NCBI RefSeq assembly: GCF_011386835.1
Contig: NC_088794.1
Coordinates: 69,698,434 to 69,762,433, forward strand
Direction: 5' to 3'
Length of the DNA stretch: 64,000 bases
DNA from: Chrysemys picta bellii
Taxonomy: Eukaryota > Chordata > Testudines > Emydidae
This document shows positions 43,703 through 56,267 of this stretch, piece after piece. The notes under the pieces were generated by a model. It was not told the DNA's origin. It did not search any database and saw only the letters and a program-made list of their open reading frames with translations. Numbering within the stretch: the stretch's first letter is position 1; every line of letters begins with the position of its first letter. The position numbers and the translations under genes were made by a program.

Positions 43703-46235
43703 GTTCATAATTATGATAATATATTATTTTATTGTTATAAAATATCAATAGTTTTTGCCTGCTCTGTTTTCACACAAAAACATTTGATTTTATGCCATAT
43801 GCCAAGGATTAGGGTATAATTGAATTTACACCATGTCTTGCATTCTGTAAAAAGTGGTTATGTAAAGTTGCTGCTGTTTCTACAAATGTATAACAAGGAA
43901 AAGGGTATTTGCAAAACTTAAGTGTTCATTTGCAAATAGCTTATCAGCTATGTGCTGATTTGTTTTTATATACCCAATTAATCACAAACAGTGAGAATGT
44001 GAAAAAGACCAGTGAAATTTATTTTTATTTTTATTGCCTACAAGATAAAAGAGTGCTTTAGAGATGAACTGCAAGCTCTCTCCAATCAGTGCCCAAGTGT
44101 AAATCAATAATTCATCTGTATGCATCTTCTTGTACTTTGCTGCAATCACAGACTAAATTAATGGCAGCACATGACAGATGAAAAGAATTACTCCACCATT
44201 CCCCCCCAGGAGAACAACACCATTTCACTGCAAATGGCATAGAGACTCAATGGTTCACTGTTGTCTCATGGAATAGAGGCAGAATCATGCAGATTCAGGA
44301 TCTTTTAAGGGTATTCCAAATAAGTGATTTGTATCCATATATGCTTCAAATGTCTTTATATACAGCCAAAAAGGTTTAAGGAAAAAGGGATAGTTAATAT
44401 TACCTTCTTATTCAAGTTATGAGGAGGTCTCTGTATTTTATTTGTGACAGAGAATTTAAGCATGTTTGTGTACATGACACCTGTGTACACTATTGCTCAA
44501 TGCCATTCTTTTACTAGCTGCAGCATTCTATTTTTGTTAATCACACTTATTGTGGGGTTTTTTCCTAATGTGGAAATTATATCTTTGATTTTGCAACATG
44601 TTTTGACAATAATATCTTAAAATATTCAAAACTTATCCCTTCACTGAACTGCAGGATTTGTTTCTCTCCAAATTAGTGTTCCCAAATTTACTTAACCCCA
44701 TTCCCCACTTTAGATTATTGTAGGATTCTGCTGAGGGAAAACATCTGGTCTCATCTGAGCCAAGTACACTTGGAATGAAAGGATTATGAAAAGGTTTAGT
44801 AATCCTAGAGAAAAGGATCAAGGATCACTGATCTGCTGCTAGTAATGACATTAATTAGTGTGCAATGCACCAATTAATTTTTATAACATAATTTGAAATG
44901 ATAAAATCATAAAAGGAAATAAATCAGTACCAATGAAAATACCAAGGGAAAGTTAATCAGTCCTAAATTCCTAGGTAATAGTATCCTGCCGTCAGGCCCA
45001 CTAATTTAGTGTATGTTCTGATGACATAATGGTTTTAGTTTGTTTCATTGGGTGAATGTGTTGACACTCAGTATTCTGTTGAGTGGATTTCTTTGTGAAA
45101 CCCCATCTTGGGTGTGTCATTTGAATTCACTGCTCTGAATAAAATATATATTTTTAAATTTGCCTTGACTCTTACTGCTATTTTCTTTTACTATTCTGAG
45201 TAGAAAAGGCATTGTAGTGGCATGAGCTCAGGAGCAGATTAGCAAATTAATTGTGAACCACAGAGTCACAATTTCTCCCCTGTTATTCTTTCATTCTGGA
45301 GGCGAAGTAACAATAGAGTTCTTTGAGTAGCTAATTCCCAATATGTGCTCTCTTGCTAGCAAATGGAGGTTGGGTGGAGGACAGAGTCATAGTTTCATCC
45401 ACTCCCATCCTATCCTCACCCATTTGCTTTCAGAGGGTAATTCCTTCTTGTCAAGAGTCTCAGTCTGAATGGAGCCTTACTCCTTTTTACTACTTTTTAC
45501 TACTGAGTAAGGCTGACAGCCAGGCTTAGGAAATCTTAGACAAGATTTATCTAAAGGTGTCTGAAGTCTGGGAACCTTTAGGACAAGTTTTAAGTGAAGC
45601 TGAGCAGAATTTTGAGCAAACTTAGGTCAAATTTTGAGCAGAGTTGGGCAAATATTGAGTGCACTTGAGACAAGTTTCAAGAGAACCTTGGCCAAATTGA
45701 GAGCAAGCCTAGGGCTAGATTTCTAGGGTATTCAACTTGGATGGAATATTTTGAGCAAACCCTCTAGTCAAGACCTGAATAAAGATAGAGTGGTTTATGG
45801 GTTTGGATGGAACCTATAATTTTGGATGAAGCTCAGTGTTTTCATATGGCCTTGACTTGAAATGAGACAAAACTCAGTGGTTTTGGATGACTTTTGCTCT
45901 GAGTTTCTGTCTATATTCAAGTGAATGCAACTCAGGGGTTGCCAATATACATGCAAATCCCTAATACAGAACAAAAGTTGTAATTACTCATGCTATTTTT
46001 AAATGAAGATTTATGCAACCTTTTTTTTTTTTTAAATGCACCTGAAAGTACTGTCTATATCCTAATAACAGAGAAATAAATGCAACAAGAACCAGAAGAA
46101 ATGAAGATCCATTATCCCAGCCTCAAGTGCCAACCCTCACTGCTCACATCCTACTCTTGAGATCACAGCTCTCTCCCCAAAAGCCTGGGGCTTTGAGACC
46201 ACTGAGTTTCACACAACTGCACTTCTTACTGTCGG
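43703..46235. other. intergenic, AT-rich, with a cryptic minisatellite
   Basis: No gene or transposon recognised except the degenerate tandem repeat at 45586-45714 (separate entry) and a T run at about 46021-46034. Confidence 0.45.
45586..45714 (+). repeat. degenerate 21-22-bp tandem repeat, six units
   Basis: Successive units begin near 45586, 45608, 45630, 45652, 45673 and 45694 and follow the pattern AAATTTTGAGCA(G/A)A..TTGGG.CA. The register is kept although units differ considerably. Confidence 0.55.
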
Positions 46236-46443
46236 AGATACTGTGACCTAGTTGCTAGAGACTGGTCTGGGACTCAGGAGGTTTGAATTCTATTCCTGGC
46301 TCTACTGGGTGACTTGGAGCAAGTCACCTTAATCTTCAGTTTCTCCATCTGTAACACGGGAATAATTATACTTACCTCCTTTGTAATGCACTTTGAGATC
46401 TACTGATTTTAAAAAGCAATATATAGGATCTGGGTATTATTAC
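46236..46443 (+). mobile_element. MIR-like tRNA-derived SINE
   Basis: Box B-like GTTTGAATTCTATTCC, core GGAGCAAGTCACCTTAATCTTC, CAGTTTCTCCATCTGTAA, and tail GCACTTTGAGATCTACTGAT...GGGTATTATTA. Same family as 25296-25535. Confidence 0.75.
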
Positions 46444-46481
46444 TGAACAGATTCTCAACCTCTGACCCTTTATCAGAGAAT

Positions 46482-46615
46482 AGGCCTCAGTTCGACAAAG
46501 TTTTAAAACATGCTTATGTCCATCTCGTAGAAAATGGGAGTTAAGCAAATGCTTCAAGTTAAACACATGATTAAATGCTATGCTGAATAGGGATGGACTG
46601 CTGAATCAGGGCCCT
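46482..46615. repeat. imperfect palindromic dispersed repeat
   Basis: AAACATGCTTATGTCC ... GTTAAGCAAATGC ... GCTGAATAGG ... CTGAATCAGGGCCC resembles a hairpin repeat family seen in part near 51721-51775 (CTGATTCTGCAAAGACTTAAGC). Confidence 0.45.
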
Positions 46616-48947
46616 GGTAAACATTTTAATTTTATATCTTCTGTTATTAAGTACAGTTTGTAACTTGTCAAATAGACTTCATATACATTCTGTAAACTAG
46701 GTCAAGAACAAATGAATCACTCATGGCCCAGAGGATTTTATTCTAAATAAAGCACAGTGTAATTAAATTTAGTAATATATATACTATATGACTGTGGCAA
46801 TAAAGCTAGCTCTCACCAATTGTGTGCTCAAGGTTATAGCCTACTACAGATGTTCTAAGACAAACAATCAAACAAACAAATGCTTGCTTGAGTTTAAGAT
46901 ATCTTGCCTTAGCTGTTTTTATTCATATGAAACACAGGATGAGAAATAAACCCAGAAACATCGCCATGTGACAATTATTGATTCAAAAAGGTAATTCTTA
47001 TTGTCTTTGTTTTCATTTCCATCTCTGTGGGACATATTCAATATCTAAAACTGATTAGTTAGTTTAACAAATAAGGCTTATTGATTTATGACAAGGTCAA
47101 ATTTTAAGCTTCTCAGTATGGTTCTGAAGTTCTAAAGAGATTATGTCTGGAAATGAACAATAAGTTTAATGTTAACAGGATGCATGTGATTGAAATATTA
47201 CTAAAATAGTAACAATGTATCAAAATAAGGTTTCTCTGACATTTTTCTCTAAATATTTTTACTACATTGTAAATTCAGCAACTGAATTTCAGGTTAAGTT
47301 GATTAAAATAATGAGATGAAAAGTTCCATGAGGATTTGTACATGCAGCTTATGGAAATGAAACTCTATTATTTTATGTTATGCTAGGTATTTTTAATTTA
47401 CACAGCTGAGCATTAACAAGTGGGCAGGATTTGTAATAAAGCAAAGAATTTAAACATGACTGTTTAGTATATACAGACAAAAAATATATTGCACTGCGAG
47501 AGACTTAAGGCCAGCCTGTGATCTGCGTACTCATGCTGAATAGTCAGAATATTTTTCCTCCACCAAATACTTTATGAAAATTAAAAAATAATTTAAAAAA
47601 TTTCTCTGAAATTTTCCAATGAAATTCTGACTTTTCAGTGAAAACTTAAAAGCTGAAAAATTTTGGATAAAAAACAAATATTTTGGCTGCTTGAAATTTT
47701 TTTCACTGAAAATTTTCTTTTTATAACTGAAAAAATAAATTCAGAAATGCCAGCAGATGCTGCATGTGAGCTATAATCTGAGTACCTCATGTCCCCAATT
47801 TCCTTATAATGCAGAGCTCCCTGGCCAGACAAAATGTTTCATGATGCACCAAGGTTTCCCTTCTTTATGGTTTTCAGGTGTGAGGGTTGTTTTTGTTTTT
47901 TATTTGACAAAAAGCGGATACTTTAAAAAAATAATTAAATAGGCAAAACCCCAATTTTCCTTTGACACATTTTCAAATATTCTCAGCCATATTGACTATT
48001 ATTTTATATCATGAGTGGTTCCACTGAATTCCATTGGACCACTTGGATAGGAAGGTATTACTCAATGTGGGCCTCAACAGTGGTACTCAAGAAAGAATGT
48101 GGAACTGCACTCCAGCTTGTGGGCCCAATTGTGGCTCATGTGGGGAAAGTGTCACAATCTGTTCTCTCCCCATAAAATGGACACATATATATGCTGCAAA
48201 AGCAATGTAAGAATTCTCCCCCCACACCACACACACATCCAAACCCACACAATTCAGTTAACGAGCTCAGAGGAGGCAGGCTCCATACATCTCTTTATAC
48301 CTCTGTGCAAATACCCTGGCCATTTTCCAAATCCAGTTTCAGTCAGAGATCAGCCCCATGTGCAGTCCCATATTATGTTCCTGCTACAAATAGGAATGAT
48401 TTACAACAAGGCTATGTGTGTGTGGACCACTGTGTGGTCAAGTCAGCCAGTTATGTATGAGTGCATATGCATACCCCCTTCCCTATAACCCCATTTCTTT
48501 ATATCCCATCATCCATGGAGCAATTGTGGAGCACTGTCTCCATGACAGTCTTGAAATGGCAAAATCAAGGTGGTCAGCTTTCATCTTATGCTTCTGCTGC
48601 TGCTTTAATGCTTTCTCTCATGTGCATAGTCACATTGCCTAACAGATTTTCATCCTTTAAATGCAATTTGGCTCTTCACCTGCATACTGATAATGATAAA
48701 CAGTCTTTGCTATGGTATCAATCACTCCTGCGTGGAGAAGAAGGATCAAGAAGAAAAGGGTAGAGGTTTGGAATAAGCTTCTAGTTGCTCAACACAATTT
48801 TCATTCTGCAAAGCAACATTTAGAAAAGTTTACTGGAAAAATTATTAGAAAATTTTGCATTTTCTAATTCAAATTGAAGGGAGTAGAGATTGAAAAAAAT
48901 ATTGTTTTTCCTGGTATTTGCCTGCAAGAAAATCATCATTTCCCAAT
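46616..48947. other. intergenic, with a TGAAAATTTT-rich tract
   Basis: About 47560-47750 is rich in degenerate TGAAAATTTT/AAAATTTTC phrases, probably a decayed tandem repeat. CACA-rich DNA at about 48220-48250. No gene recognised. Confidence 0.45.
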
Positions 48948-49400
48948 GAGGGCCAGCCTTAGGGAAAATGGCGCCCCTGACTCCCACTGTCTCCCAGGGC
49001 TTCCCACCCCCCATCACCTCCGGCCCTTGCAGTCTCCCCATCCATTCCCCCATTGCCCCGGCCACCCCTGCCTCTCCTGGCCCCCCACCCATCACTCCTG
49101 GCTTCCACTGCTTCCCCCAGCTCCCCACCCTTGCCCCTGGCCCCTGCCTACCCATCCATCCCCCATTGCTCCTGGCCTCTGCTGCCTTCCCAGGCTCCCC
49201 CCATTGTCTCCGGGCCCTGCTGCCTCCCCCCCCACACACACAGTGCCTCAAGCTCCTTTCCATGGCCTTGAATCCCAGACCTGCCCCGCGCCTTGCCTCT
49301 TGATCACAGTGCCTCCCCCTCCTCCCCCCCCGACCACAGTCTCTGGACAGTCACCCACCTGCAAGGCTGTTCCTGACCCCTATACAATTATTTAGATCAG
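48948..49400. mobile_element. GC-rich hAT-like miniature element with tandem units
   Basis: Starts GAGGGCCAGCCTTAGGG and ends GATCAGGGCTGGTATGG, an approximate inverted pair. The interior is C-rich units (CCCCCATTGCTCCTGGCC-type), explaining overlapping long ORFs. No clean duplication paired. Confidence 0.55.
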
Positions 49401-50327
49401 GGCTGGTATGGCAATTATCCTATGTTGACACATTTTACCAACTATATATGACAAATCCTAAATAGATGGCACTCTTGTAATTTTACCCCCAGTCTCCTTT
49501 ACTATTGGAACATTTTCTAATTCAGTTTATTTTTTGTTGCCAAGCTTCATTTTCACTTTACGCAGCTCTGTCTTTTGTCATTCTTGTCCTGACAGCTGCC
49601 CTTCCATTTGGCTCCATGGCCTTCCCAGCTGCTGGACATCCTGACAGACACAAATTGGGTGGGAAAGAAGAAGATGAATAAGTGAAAGAAATTCCTTGCT
49701 TGAGGAAAGGTACTTTTCTTTTCATATTTCACCTTAGAATTAAAGTGAATGGCACAGTAGAGGCACTTAAAAGGTTAATTCTGGTTTCAAGGATATTCCC
49801 TATACTTAAAATGGAGAATACTGCTAGAGCTGGTGATATCTTTAGGACTTGCATGAACTTTTTAAGAACTTCACTGTATCTAGTCTAAATAAGTAGCAAC
49901 TTACTGAATAAACTTCCATAGCCTACAACACTCTCCAAACTCACCTCTCTTCCAATTAATGGTGTGTGAAGTGACGGCAGGTAGACACATCTGCAGTCCT
50001 GGGTTCAACACAGACCATATGTTAAAGTCTCCAGATATAGTACCTCAATATGAGGTACTCTCTTGAGATATCCAGCCCAGTTTTGCAGACTTAAGAGGGA
50101 TGGATAGCTGGGGCAAGCTTCAGAGAAGCAATCAAACTTTGAGGTGCTACCAAAACGAACGTGGACCTCCAAACTTTTTATGGATTGCACATAACTGATG
50201 ACATTTGTTACTGAAGTCTTTGTTCAATTTGAAGTGCTGTGTTTTCAAGAGATGCCTTGCACACATTCTTCATGGAACAGACAGGGAAATATCAGGATTT
50301 TGATCAAGTAAGAACTTTCCTCATATC
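49401..50327. other. intergenic, no feature recognised
   Basis: AT-rich unique-looking DNA; only short ORFs without motifs. Confidence 0.5.
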
Positions 50328-50335
50328 CACTAAGA

Positions 50336-50535
50336 CAGGGGTTCTCAAACTGGGGATTGGAACCCTCAGGGGGTCACAAGGTTATTACATGGGAGGGGGG
50401 AGGGTCGTGAGCTGTCAGCCTCCACCCCAAACCCTGATTTGCCTCCAGCATTTATAATGGTGTTAAATATATTAAAAAGGGGGTTTAATTTACTATGTGA
50501 AAGGGGTCACCAATACAAAAGTTTGAGACTCACTG
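50336..50535. mobile_element. 200-bp hAT (Charlie-type) MITE
   Basis: CAGGGGTTCTCAAACTGGGG at the left and GTTTGAGACTCACTG at the right, flanked by an exact 8-bp duplication CACTAAGA (50328-50335, 50536-50543). Confidence 0.92.
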
Positions 50536-50543
50536 CACTAAGA

Positions 50544-52748
50544 TCTCTCTTCAGGCACATTCCGCTATAGTGTTGGGTGCATGCAAGAAGATTATTTTAG
50601 ACAGAATTACATTTAATTTTAACAGGAGTTTCAGACTTGCATTAATCTTTGACAGCACATTTCGACCAGGAAATACTATTGTCCTCTTCATATATGTGAT
50701 ATTTACCATTTGGAGTAAATTGCTCCTATTTCTGATTGGGTTCATTCATGTATTTAGTTAGGCTGAAAATTAAAATATATAACTTTCTAACCATGCTATT
50801 ATTCCTGCATACACAATATCTTCCAAGGGAAAATCAGCCGACAGCTTACCTAGAAATTAGTTATGTAGGCTGCAGGAGTACCTGTCAGAGCACTTGTGTG
50901 GATGAATTCAAGCTAGTCTGCATTTAATGAACTGGGGTCCTCATCACCTAGCCAAGTACACTTGGACTGTATGCCTGTCTCAAATGCTCATCCCATTCAC
51001 TAGCCTAAGTGTACAGAATCTGCCAGCTGATCTTCAGGGTACAAGCAATGCGTTTTATCGTGCTGACTCCTTGTCATTAGAACAGAGCTACTGGAGTCTT
51101 TATAATGCCTTGCACGCTGCCGTTGGAACACATTCATTGTTTGAACTGCTGAACCTGGTTAGTAGAAAGACAAAGAAAAACATGTCCTTGCGTGTATTTG
51201 TGAACAGATGCTGGGCAATTGTGCAGCCATGCTAAGCCGGGAGTTGTGTAAAGGTCTATGCATTTTGGAAAATAAGTCTTACATTACAAGGAAATAGTGA
51301 TTGCCTCCAGTGTTAGAAAAGAGTTAGAAAAGGCTGTGGCCAGAGGTGGATTAAGATTTATTGGGGTCATGTTAACAAAGAACATTTTGGCCCTCCACAC
51401 TCTGGGGATCCACGAGCACCAGAACCAGGTGGGGACATGGGCTGAAGCTGCTCTCTGGCACCTGGGCAGGCGAAGAGTCCGAGAATCCCCACAGCAGCCC
51501 AGGCTTCCTGGGCAGTTCTTACCATGGCCTGGCTCCAACTTCTAGCCTGGCCAGGGAGCTGGGCCTAGAGGGGAAGAGGAGGAGCAGGGCACAGGGATAC
51601 AATTCTGGCACTGGTGCCTAGGGTGACCAGACAGCAAATGTGAAAAATTGGGACGGGGGGTGCGGGGCAATAGGAGCCTATATAAGAAAAAGACGCAAAA
51701 ATCAGGAATAATTATCCATGGCCCTGATTCTGCAAAGACTTAAGCATATGCTTAACTGTGTGAGTTCACTACACACAATGTGAAAAGGGAACCACAGGAG
51801 CTAAAAGGCTCTCTGAAGCAATGTTCAACCGTTTTAAATTAATTAAAAGTAAATACTGTAACAGTAAGATAAGAAATGTTAAAACTGTACAGTTCACACT
51901 AGTATTTTACAGAACAAATAGCCTAAAAGCAGAAAGAAAAATTCATCAGTGATAACCTCTGAGAGAAGAGCTGTTGTAAGAAGAATGCTGCGCATTGATG
52001 TCAAAGACTCCCACAGTTGAAAGATAAGTACACAAGCAAACAAAAGCTGATGATAACATCACCTCTTCTAAACAATCTGAAAGACAAACTGCTGTGGGTC
52101 CTAGAATTTCTGTTAAAATATAATTTGAATAACTCTATATTAAAAAACAAACTGGCCTTTCAAGGGAAAAGCTGAGTCAATCTTCATGTACATTATGAAA
52201 AAAAGAGAATAGCTGGTGGTAAGCAGAAAATAACATTAGTTATAAGCAGTCTGGATATAAATAACATAAAAGAGGGTTTGCGGTTAAAAGGAATTCCCCC
52301 ACAGATAGCCAGGTATATGCTCAGCTGAAAAATTAACACCTAAAAGATAGGGAAGTTCTAGACAACATGCAGACATTACCAACTCTAGTTGGATGTATGG
52401 ATACTGATGTTGGAAGTATGGTTCTTCCACTCATTTGTCAGAGATCGTATCTTGAACAGAAATATAACTGCAGGACTTGCACTATAAAATTGGATAAAAA
52501 GCTTTGGATGGCTTCAGCTTTGGATTACTTCCCACAAGCACAGGAGACAAAGAACTAGAAGCATTGACTGGCCTTTGAGTACTCCTTCTACTGGACATGT
52601 CCTCACCTATCACAGAAAGGATGTTGCTTAAGTATGTCAGGGAAGACTGTTGCAAAACTACCACTGTAATACCACCTTAATAAGACTGCTGTTATAATAC
52701 TGTCTTTAGCTAATGCTGCCTAGAACTGAACTGATGTTTCTACCTATG
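50544..52748. other. intergenic with a short hAT fragment
   Basis: About 51615-51705 (TAGGGTGACCAGACAGCAAA ... GGAGCCTATATAAGAAAAAG) is one end of a turtle hAT miniature family. About 51721-51775 is a dispersed hairpin-repeat fragment. A GC-richer block 51335-51600 is unclassified. No gene seen. Confidence 0.45.
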
Positions 52749-52995
52749 GGCTTGTCTACACGACCGTGTGGGGTCTATCTAAGATACACAACTTCAGCTA
52801 CGTGAATAGCGTAGCTGAAGGCGACGTACTTGGATCTACTTACCACGGTGTCTTCACCATGGTAAGTCAAAAGCTGACGCTCTCCCGTTGACTCTGCTCG
52901 CGCTTATCGTTCTGGTGGAGTACCGGAGTCGACGGAAGAGCACTCAGCAGTCGATTTATCACATCTATAATATACCCCTGCTGGATCGATTGCTG
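52749..52995. mobile_element. Harbinger MITE, right end decayed
   Basis: Starts GGGCTTGTCTACACGACC; hairpin CTTCAGCTACGTGAATAGCGTAGCTGAAG; interior GGAGTACCGGAGTCGACGG. Same family as 7829-8120. Confidence 0.75.
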
Positions 52996-53222
52996 CCCGA
53001 TCAGACCAGACATTTCAAATGGTCACACTAGGCTAGAGAATTTATCTACATGCAAGTTTTGCTTTGTAAGTTTCTATGTGTACCTCTTTTATCTAAGTGC
53101 TTACTTGGTTATTCTAAGTTCAACGCTTCAAAGAGTTCAAAGCTGAGTAATAAAAAACATGTAAATGACTAAAACGTATGGACTGGGATTTACAAAGGTG
53201 CTGAAGATGCACAATTGATATT

Positions 53223-53402
53223 TTTCAGAGTAGCAGCCGTGTTAGTCTGTATCCGCAAAAAGAAGAACAGGAGGACTTGTGGCACCTTAGAGACTAACAA
53301 ATTTATTAGAGCATAAGCTTTCGTGGACTACAGCCCACTTCTTCGGATGCATATAGAATGGAACATATATTGAGGAGATATATATATACACACATACAGA
53401 GA
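53223..53402. mobile_element. Penelope-like insert
   Basis: TTTCAGAGTAGCAGCCGTGT to ACACACATACAGA, flanked by GATATT at 53217-53222 and 53403-53408. It splits a dispersed repeat (GGGATTTACAAAGGTGCTG ... TTGAAAATCC). The core reads CCGAAGA on the minus strand. Confidence 0.6.
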
Positions 53403-54700
53403 GATATTGACTTTCAGTAGGATTGGGTGTCTAATACCCTTCTGCCCCTTTTTGAAAATCCTAGCCATAATATGTATTTGTATTTCATGAAAAGCTTCAT
53501 CTTACATGTATGGAAATAGTTTTGAGTCAATAAGCGGCTAAATGTGCTGAGACTGGGAAAATTCATTACACTAGTTCAGCATAGGCTTCTAGCAGGCAAC
53601 TGTGTTTACATGCAGTGAAAAGATAGTTGAAAACAGCATGCTTACCTAGGGAAATTTGAGAAGAGAGATTTTTCAAAGCACCCAATTTATAGTATCATGT
53701 GAAACTGACAGCTTCATAGACAATACCAAAAGCTTGCTTTATTAGGATAGAAGTGATTTACTGTGATGAACTATTGGATAAAGGATCAAATTAGTTGCCA
53801 GGATAAATCCATTGAATTATGTAAACCAGCAGAGATTTTTGGGCCGAAGAGTTTAATATTTGGATACCGTAAGAGTTTCTTTTCAACAAAGATTTGGGTT
53901 ATACCTGGCCTATGGTAAATTATAAAAAAAAAATTAGAAATAGCTTTCAGTCATTAAGGGCTTCAATGGGCTATGGGTCAGTCCCCAAGTGCATACTTGA
54001 AGTTGGTTTGTGATATTTGTGTGTGTATGTGACTAGAAAAGGCTTGGCTATGAATTGTCATTATCTGGGAAGGACTGATATTTAAGTAATTAAGTAATTG
54101 TTGCAATGTCTAACTTATCATTACTTTTGTGTGATTTCTCACTGACAGAAATCTTTTGCTTTATACATAATTTGTCTAACAATAGATACCGTATTTTCCG
54201 GCGTATAAGACGACTGGGCGTATAAGACGACCCCCAACTTTTCCAGTTAAAATATAGAATTTGGGATATACTCGCCGTATAAGACTACCCCTCTTCCAAA
54301 CGCACACCAAAAAAAAATTTAAAAAACATCAGATTTGATTTCAATATGGTAATTTTAATTCAAATGCTTATGACATGCAGGTACTTAGCAGGAAAACTGT
54401 CACTTATAAACATAAGGCTGTTTGTCATCAAACATGTAAACATAAAACAGTGCAAGTGGATTAAACTTTTCCTAATTCACTCTAAAGCTGAAAGGAAGGA
54501 TAAGACAATAAACCCATGGGAGCTGCCATGCTGTTTGTTTTCTAAGCTGTCAACCAAACTGGAACTGATGATGATAGGAGGAAGATAACAAACAAGAGAG
54601 AGAGAGCAAGTGCCGGGCAAGTCCCTGGCGAGTTAGCAACGCCCATCATAACTGCAAGCTACGGTATTTTTACAGGTTTTGCTGGCGTGACAATTTCCCT

Positions 54701-56044
54701 TTAAAAGCCTTCAAAATCCTCCTCTGATATCATAAGTACATCAATGACATCTTGTGATACATTTGTAAGGCAGTCATCGTATGGATCGAATTCCGTATCA
54801 GATGGTGTGGTCTCAGCTTCGGCTTCCTCTTCATCTTGCCACAAGTAGTCGTCCTCCATACCATCTAATGAATTTGATATGCCACACTTCTTGAAAGACT
54901 TGATTACTGTTTCTGCATCAATATCATTCCAGGCTTTTATGACAAACTTGCACAAAACATCCAACTGTGGAGCACGCATGTTTCCTCCTTTTGTGAATGA
55001 CTTTTCGCCGCTAACCATCCATTCATTCCACTGTTCTTGAATGCGATCTTTAAATGGCTTGTTTAGGCACACATCCAGTGGCTGTACCAACGATGTCAAT
55101 CCTGCAGGAATAACTGCCGCATCTGTGTTTAGTCTTGCAAGCATTTGCTTGGTGCTGGGAGTTAAATGAGCCCTGAACATATCCCACACCAGTAGACTAC
55201 ATTTTTGAATAAGTCCACCTGGTCGCCTGCTCCATACATTATCAAGCCATAGCTTTACCCCTTCTTCATCCATCCAGCCTTTTTCATTCACATGTACAAA
55301 ACAACCAACAGGGAACTTGAATTTCGGCATTGTTTTTCTTTTAAAAATAATCATTGGTCTCAGTTTGGCGCCATCAGCTGTGCATCCTAGTACCACTGTA
55401 AAACTGGACTTCTCATGTCCTGTTGTTTTAATTAAAATTGTTTTTTCACCTTTTTGATGGACAGTTTTATTTCCAACCATATCAAAATTCATTGGAGTTT
55501 CATCCATATTTCCAATACTACTTAACGCATAGCCATGTTTAGTGCGCTGTTGTATTACGTATCGATGGAAACTATTTACTTTGCTATCAAGATCTGCAGG
55601 TAATTTTGGGGCAATTTTCATCTTTTGCCTCAGTACCATATTATGCCTTCCCATGAATCTAGTACACCAGGATACAGTGGCCTTAAATCTGTTGCTGTGA
55701 TCTGGGTTAGATTTGGCCCACTGAAGTGCAAACAAATGTATTTTATTTCGTGTCACTACATAACCGTTTTGGCGATGCTCATTCACCATGTCTGCTACAT
55801 GTTTTTCGAGTTCTGGCCAATGTGGAGTGCCTCTTCTTAATGCACACTTACCCCTTGGCATACTCTTTAATGCTTTTTCATTTGCTTTCCAGTCCCGAAC
55901 CATCTTTTCTGTTACTCCATATTGTCTTGCAGCAGCGCAGTTATTATGTTCCATGGCAAAGTTTACAACTTTAAGTTTGAAACTGGCTTCATATTTCTTT
56001 CTTCTTGCTGGTGGAGCCATGATGGGGTTTTGACTGTTGGACAT
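54701..56044 (-). CDS. pogo-like transposase, BrkDBD-type, 447 aa, uninterrupted
   Basis: Likely binds the element ends and performs cut-and-paste transposition in the nucleus. Residues about 14-56 (RRKKYEASFKLKVVNFA ... VTEKMVRDWK) look like a Brinker/Psq-type helix-turn-helix as in POGK. Residues about 70-140 form a CENP-B/Tc5-type second HTH (VSWCTRFMGRHN). The catalytic domain shows NMDET (D181), LLVWDMFRAH (D288) and LVQPLDVCLNKPFKD (D324), i.e. a DDD triad with 35 residues between the last two. The tail is acidic. Start is MSNSQNP at 56044; a second Met at residue 9 (MAPPARRKK) is an alternative. No stop or frameshift is seen and the length is normal for the family, so this copy may be young. 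A domesticated gene is less likely because the terminal repeats are intact. Confidence 0.93.
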   Translation of the reverse strand: MSNSQNPIMAPPARRKKYEASFKLKVVNFAMEHNNCAAARQYGVTEKMVRDWKANEKALKSMPRGKCALRRGTPHWPELEKHVADMVNEHRQNGYVVTRNKIHLFALQWAKSNPDHSNRFKATVSWCTRFMGRHNMVLRQKMKIAPKLPADLDSKVNSFHRYVIQQRTKHGYALSSIGNMDETPMNFDMVGNKTVHQKGEKTILIKTTGHEKSSFTVVLGCTADGAKLRPMIIFKRKTMPKFKFPVGCFVHVNEKGWMDEEGVKLWLDNVWSRRPGGLIQKCSLLVWDMFRAHLTPSTKQMLARLNTDAAVIPAGLTSLVQPLDVCLNKPFKDRIQEQWNEWMVSGEKSFTKGGNMRAPQLDVLCKFVIKAWNDIDAETVIKSFKKCGISNSLDGMEDDYLWQDEEEAEAETTPSDTEFDPYDDCLTNVSQDVIDVLMISEEDFEGF

Positions 56045-56124
56045 TTGTATACTGTACTGTATGTACTGGTGCTATACTGTATGAACAGGTACAGATACTG
56101 GTGCTGTACTGTATGTGGTACCCA

Positions 56125-56191
56125 GTATACAACAACCAGCCAATCACGGCAAGCGATGTACCTTACCGGCGATTGGCTGGTTGTTGTATAC
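56125..56191. repeat. perfect 21-bp inverted repeat upstream of the transposase
   Basis: GTATACAACAACCAGCCAATC (56125-56145, first 20 bases GTATACAACAACCAGCCAAT) is perfectly complemented at 56171-56191 with a 25-bp spacer. It lies about 80-150 bp upstream of the transposase ATG. Role unknown. Confidence 0.9.
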
Positions 56192-56267
56192 AAAGCCTGC
56201 TTGGATTGGTCAGCTCTCCCTGCCTGCCCAGCCCTCCCTGTCTCCAAGACTATCAGAGCGGTAGCGC

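Noticed and set aside
48874..49395. 173-codon proline-rich ORF
   Set aside because: Tandem C-rich units of a hAT-like miniature element; stop-free by composition only.
50927..51235. 102-codon ORF with varied amino acid composition
   Set aside because: No recognisable domain, splice context or neighbour support; length is expected by chance in this much DNA.
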